This document shows, one piece after another, positions 5,696-7,755 of a DNA stretch of 7,755 nucleotides. The DNA is from an uncultured Bordetella sp. GTDB lineage: Bacteria > Pseudomonadota > Gammaproteobacteria > Burkholderiales > Burkholderiaceae_B. Location: positions 1 through 7,755 of the forward strand of contig CALGFL010000379.1 of the NCBI GenBank assembly GCA_937881145.1, read 5' to 3'. Position 1 is the stretch's first letter; the number at the start of each line of letters is the position of its first letter. The notes beneath the pieces are model-generated. The model worked only from the letters and a program-made list of their open reading frames with translations, searched no databases and was not told where the DNA came from. The position numbers were made by a program, and so were the translations under genes.

Positions 5696-6748
5696 ATGGC
5701 TGGTCTTTCGATTAGGCAGCTCAGCAAGCACTACGGCGAGACCGCGGTCGTCAAGGACGTCAACCTGCAGGCCAGCGACGGCGAGTTCGTCGTGCTTCTG
5801 GGGCCGTCAGGCTGCGGCAAGACCACCACCTTGCGCATGATCGCCGGATTCGTCATGCCCACGGCGGGATCGATCCACGTGGGGGAGCGCGATGTCACCA
5901 TGCTGCCGCCCTGGAAGCGCCGCTGCGGCCTGGTATTTCAGAACTACGCCTTGTTTCCCCACATGACGGTCGTGCAGAACGTGGCTTTCGGCCTGCAAAT
6001 GCAGAAAGTGCCCAAGGCCGAACATGGCAAGCGGATCGCCGATGCCTTGGCGATGGTGCGCCTGGACGGCATGGACGACCGCTATCCGCGCCAGCTCTCG
6101 GGCGGGCAGCAGCAGCGCGTGGCCATCGCCCGCTCGCTGGCGGTGCAGCCCGACATCCTGCTGCTCGACGAGCCGCTATCCAATCTCGACGCCAAGCTGC
6201 GCCAGGACGTGCGGGTCGAAATCCGCGAACTGCAGCGCCGCCTGGGTTTGACTACGGTCATGGTCACGCACGACCAGGAAGAAGCGCTCACCATGGCCGA
6301 TCGCATGGTGGTCATGAGCGGCGGGGAGGTCTACCAGGCCGGCACGCAGAAAGAGCTGTACGAGACACCCGCCAATCGCTTCGTGGCGGGCTTCATCGGC
6401 AAGGCGTCTTTCTTGGAAGGCGAGTTCTCGAGTGGGGGCACCTTCCGCAGCCTGGGCGGGCTGACCGTGCGGTGCGCCAGGGACATGCCGCTCGGCAAAG
6501 GCTCGGTAGGCCTGCGCGCCGAACATATCGTCGTGGGCGCGGCGGCGCTTTCGCTGGAAAACAACTATTCGGGGCGTGTCGAATACGTGGGCTATATGGG
6601 CTCTTTCTACGAGCTGCGCTTGCGCCTGAACGACGCCGACACGCTCATGGCGCATATACCCAACCGGGGCGCCATAGCGGAGCCGCGCGTGGGTGACGAG
6701 GTTTCGCTGGGATGGACGCGCGAGGTCGGCATGGCCTACGCGGACTGA
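5696..6748 (+). CDS. ABC transporter ATP-binding protein, polyamine type (PotA-like)
   Basis: This is the cytoplasmic ATPase that powers the importer. It has 350 residues and all nucleotide-binding motifs are intact: Walker A GPSGCGKTT (36-44), Q-loop Q82 in VFQNYALFPH, signature LSGGQQQR (134-141), Walker B ILLLDEP (154-160) with D-loop SNLDAK (162-167), and H-loop VTHDQEEA (190-197). The C-terminal ~110 residues form a TOBE-type domain, including GLRAEHI (272-278) and YSGRVEYVGYMGSFYEL (291-307), as in PotA/FbpC/MalK-class ATPases. The closest style is PotA (spermidine/putrescine), but substrate specificity lies in the binding protein. The ATG at 5696 has GAAGGGG at 5677-5683, a somewhat long 12-nt spacing. 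The neighbouring permease and binding protein make a polyamine-family importer. Confidence 0.93.
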   Translation: MAGLSIRQLSKHYGETAVVKDVNLQASDGEFVVLLGPSGCGKTTTLRMIAGFVMPTAGSIHVGERDVTMLPPWKRRCGLVFQNYALFPHMTVVQNVAFGLQMQKVPKAEHGKRIADALAMVRLDGMDDRYPRQLSGGQQQRVAIARSLAVQPDILLLDEPLSNLDAKLRQDVRVEIRELQRRLGLTTVMVTHDQEEALTMADRMVVMSGGEVYQAGTQKELYETPANRFVAGFIGKASFLEGEFSSGGTFRSLGGLTVRCARDMPLGKGSVGLRAEHIVVGAAALSLENNYSGRVEYVGYMGSFYELRLRLNDADTLMAHIPNRGAIAEPRVGDEVSLGWTREVGMAYAD

Positions 6749-6798
6749 ACGCATTTTCCTGTCGTACTTGGCTGCTTTTTTCATTTGAAGGAAACATC

Positions 6799-7755
6799 AT
6801 GGCAAAAGGCATGAATCGACGGACGGTCCTCAAAAGCATGGTTGCAGGCGGCGCGGCGGCATTGGGCCTGGGCAGACTGCCCTTGGCGAATGCCGCGTCG
6901 GGCCGGGTCGTGATCGGCACATGGGGCGGCGACTACGCTCACTTGCTGACCAAAAATATCGAAACGCCGCTGCTCAAGCCCCTGGGCATCAACGTGGTCC
7001 AGGATCAGGCGTCCGATGCGCCGCGCCGCTCCAAGATGATGGCCGAGAAGCGCCTGCCGCGCGGCACGAGCGACGTCCAGGCGCTGAGCGCGAGCAATAT
7101 GTTCGAAATGAACCAGAACGACGTGCTGCTCAAGCTGGATTACGCCAAGCTTCCCAACGCCGCCAATCTGATGCCCATCATGAAGTACCCCTACGGCGTG
7201 GGCCAGATCTATTCGGGCATGGTCATCGTGCTCAACCCGGCGCAATATCCCAGGAAACCGGCCTCGTTCAAGGAGCTCTTCGATCCTTCGCACGGCGACA
7301 AGCACGGCATCATCGACATCCAGTACCAGTTCATGTTCACGGTCGCGTCTCTGGCCGCCACCAACGGCGCCAGCATGACCGACTACGACAAGGCCAAGGA
7401 AGTGCTGCTGGGCGTGAAGAAGACCGGCGCGCGCGTCTACCCCACCAACGAGGCGTTCGCCCAAGCGCTCAAGAGCGGTGAAATCTCCATCGGCGTCATG
7501 TGGAAGGCGCGCACGGTGCAGTGGCAGAACGCCGGCATCGCCTGCGATTCGGTCGCCGCCTCCGAAGGCATCCCCATCTACATCTCGGGGTTTGCGATCC
7601 CCAAGAACGCGCCCAACAAAGAAGGCGCCTATGCCTATCTGAACGCGTCCATGGACAAGAGCGCGCAGAAGGCATTCGCCATCGACATGGGCTACAACCC
7701 GACCGTCACCGACGCCAAGGTGACCGGCGACCTCCGTGAGGCGACCGTGTTCTAC
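6799..7755 (+). CDS. Periplasmic solute-binding protein, PotD/PotF-like (runs off right edge)
   Basis: This is the substrate-binding component of the importer, predicted to work in the periplasm. Translation from the ATG at 6799 is open to the window end, giving 319 residues without a stop. Family members are about 340-370 residues, so little is missing. The ATG is preceded by AAGGA (6788-6792) at a 6-nt spacing. The N-terminus carries a twin-arginine-type signal, NRRTVLKSM (6-14), followed by an Ala/Gly/Leu-rich stretch and a likely cleavage after ANA near residue 32. The mature start VVIGTWGGDYAHLL (36-49) and the blocks KYPYGVGQIYSGMVIVLNP (131-149) and GVMWKARTVQW (233-243) resemble the extracellular solute-binding family that includes PotD and PotF. 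A 50-bp gap separates it from the ATPase gene. The T-run in that gap (6776-6782) has no clear stem before it, so read-through is expected. The ligand is unknown; a polyamine, amino-acid derivative or other cationic or amide compound is possible. Confidence 0.9.
   Translation, partial: MAKGMNRRTVLKSMVAGGAAALGLGRLPLANAASGRVVIGTWGGDYAHLLTKNIETPLLKPLGINVVQDQASDAPRRSKMMAEKRLPRGTSDVQALSASNMFEMNQNDVLLKLDYAKLPNAANLMPIMKYPYGVGQIYSGMVIVLNPAQYPRKPASFKELFDPSHGDKHGIIDIQYQFMFTVASLAATNGASMTDYDKAKEVLLGVKKTGARVYPTNEAFAQALKSGEISIGVMWKARTVQWQNAGIACDSVAASEGIPIYISGFAIPKNAPNKEGAYAYLNASMDKSAQKAFAIDMGYNPTVTDAKVTGDLREATVFY

Noticed and set aside
6749..6798. T-run between the ATPase and binding-protein genes as a terminator
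   Set aside because: No stable G/C-rich stem precedes the T-run, and the genes clearly belong to one transporter.
1..7755. Search for CRISPR arrays, insertion sequences, tRNA/rRNA genes and long repeats
   Set aside because: None seen by eye; the window is densely filled with recognisable genes and short gaps.

Overview
The window looks like an ordinary chromosomal stretch of a GC-rich betaproteobacterium. The best guess is Alcaligenaceae (Bordetella/Achromobacter type), judged from strong G/C bias at third codon positions, the style of the AcnB and DusA proteins, and a polyamine-type transporter cluster. That placement is inference; no rRNA or taxonomic marker is present. There are seven genes. 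Two of them, acnB at the left edge and the solute-binding protein at the right edge, run out of the window.

Left part (1-1803): the 5' end of acnB (aconitase B, minus strand) and dusA (tRNA-dihydrouridine synthase A, plus strand) diverge from a 122-bp intergenic region. That region holds a well-formed acnB promoter (TTGCCA-N17-TACAAT on the minus strand), a weaker opposing promoter for dusA whose -35 box overlaps it, and a perfect 12-bp palindrome (TCTTATATAAGA) between the genes. Neither gene has a recognisable Shine-Dalgarno sequence.

Middle (1824-3359): 20 bp after dusA is a membrane-anchored diguanylate cyclase with a periplasmic Cache/PDC-like sensor region and an intact GGEEF active site with an inhibitory RxxD site. 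Its start region can fold into a hairpin that carries the AGGAG sequence in the loop. Its codon use looks less biased than that of its neighbours.

Right part (3522-7755): a same-strand cluster that reads as one transcription unit. It encodes a cytoplasmic metal-dependent amidohydrolase (imidazolonepropionase/Xaa-Pro dipeptidase-like), a PotC-like permease, a PotA-like ATPase with a TOBE domain, and a Tat-exported PotD/PotF-like periplasmic binding protein. The arrangement suggests uptake of a small compound, possibly amide- or peptide-like, followed by hydrolysis in the cytoplasm. The second, PotB-like permease expected for this transporter type is not in the window and probably lies downstream of the binding protein.

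I see no RNA genes, mobile elements, CRISPR arrays or origins. No stretch longer than 300 bases lacks a gene. I see no radically new system. The most notable points are the acnB/dusA divergent control region and the amidohydrolase-transporter coupling.
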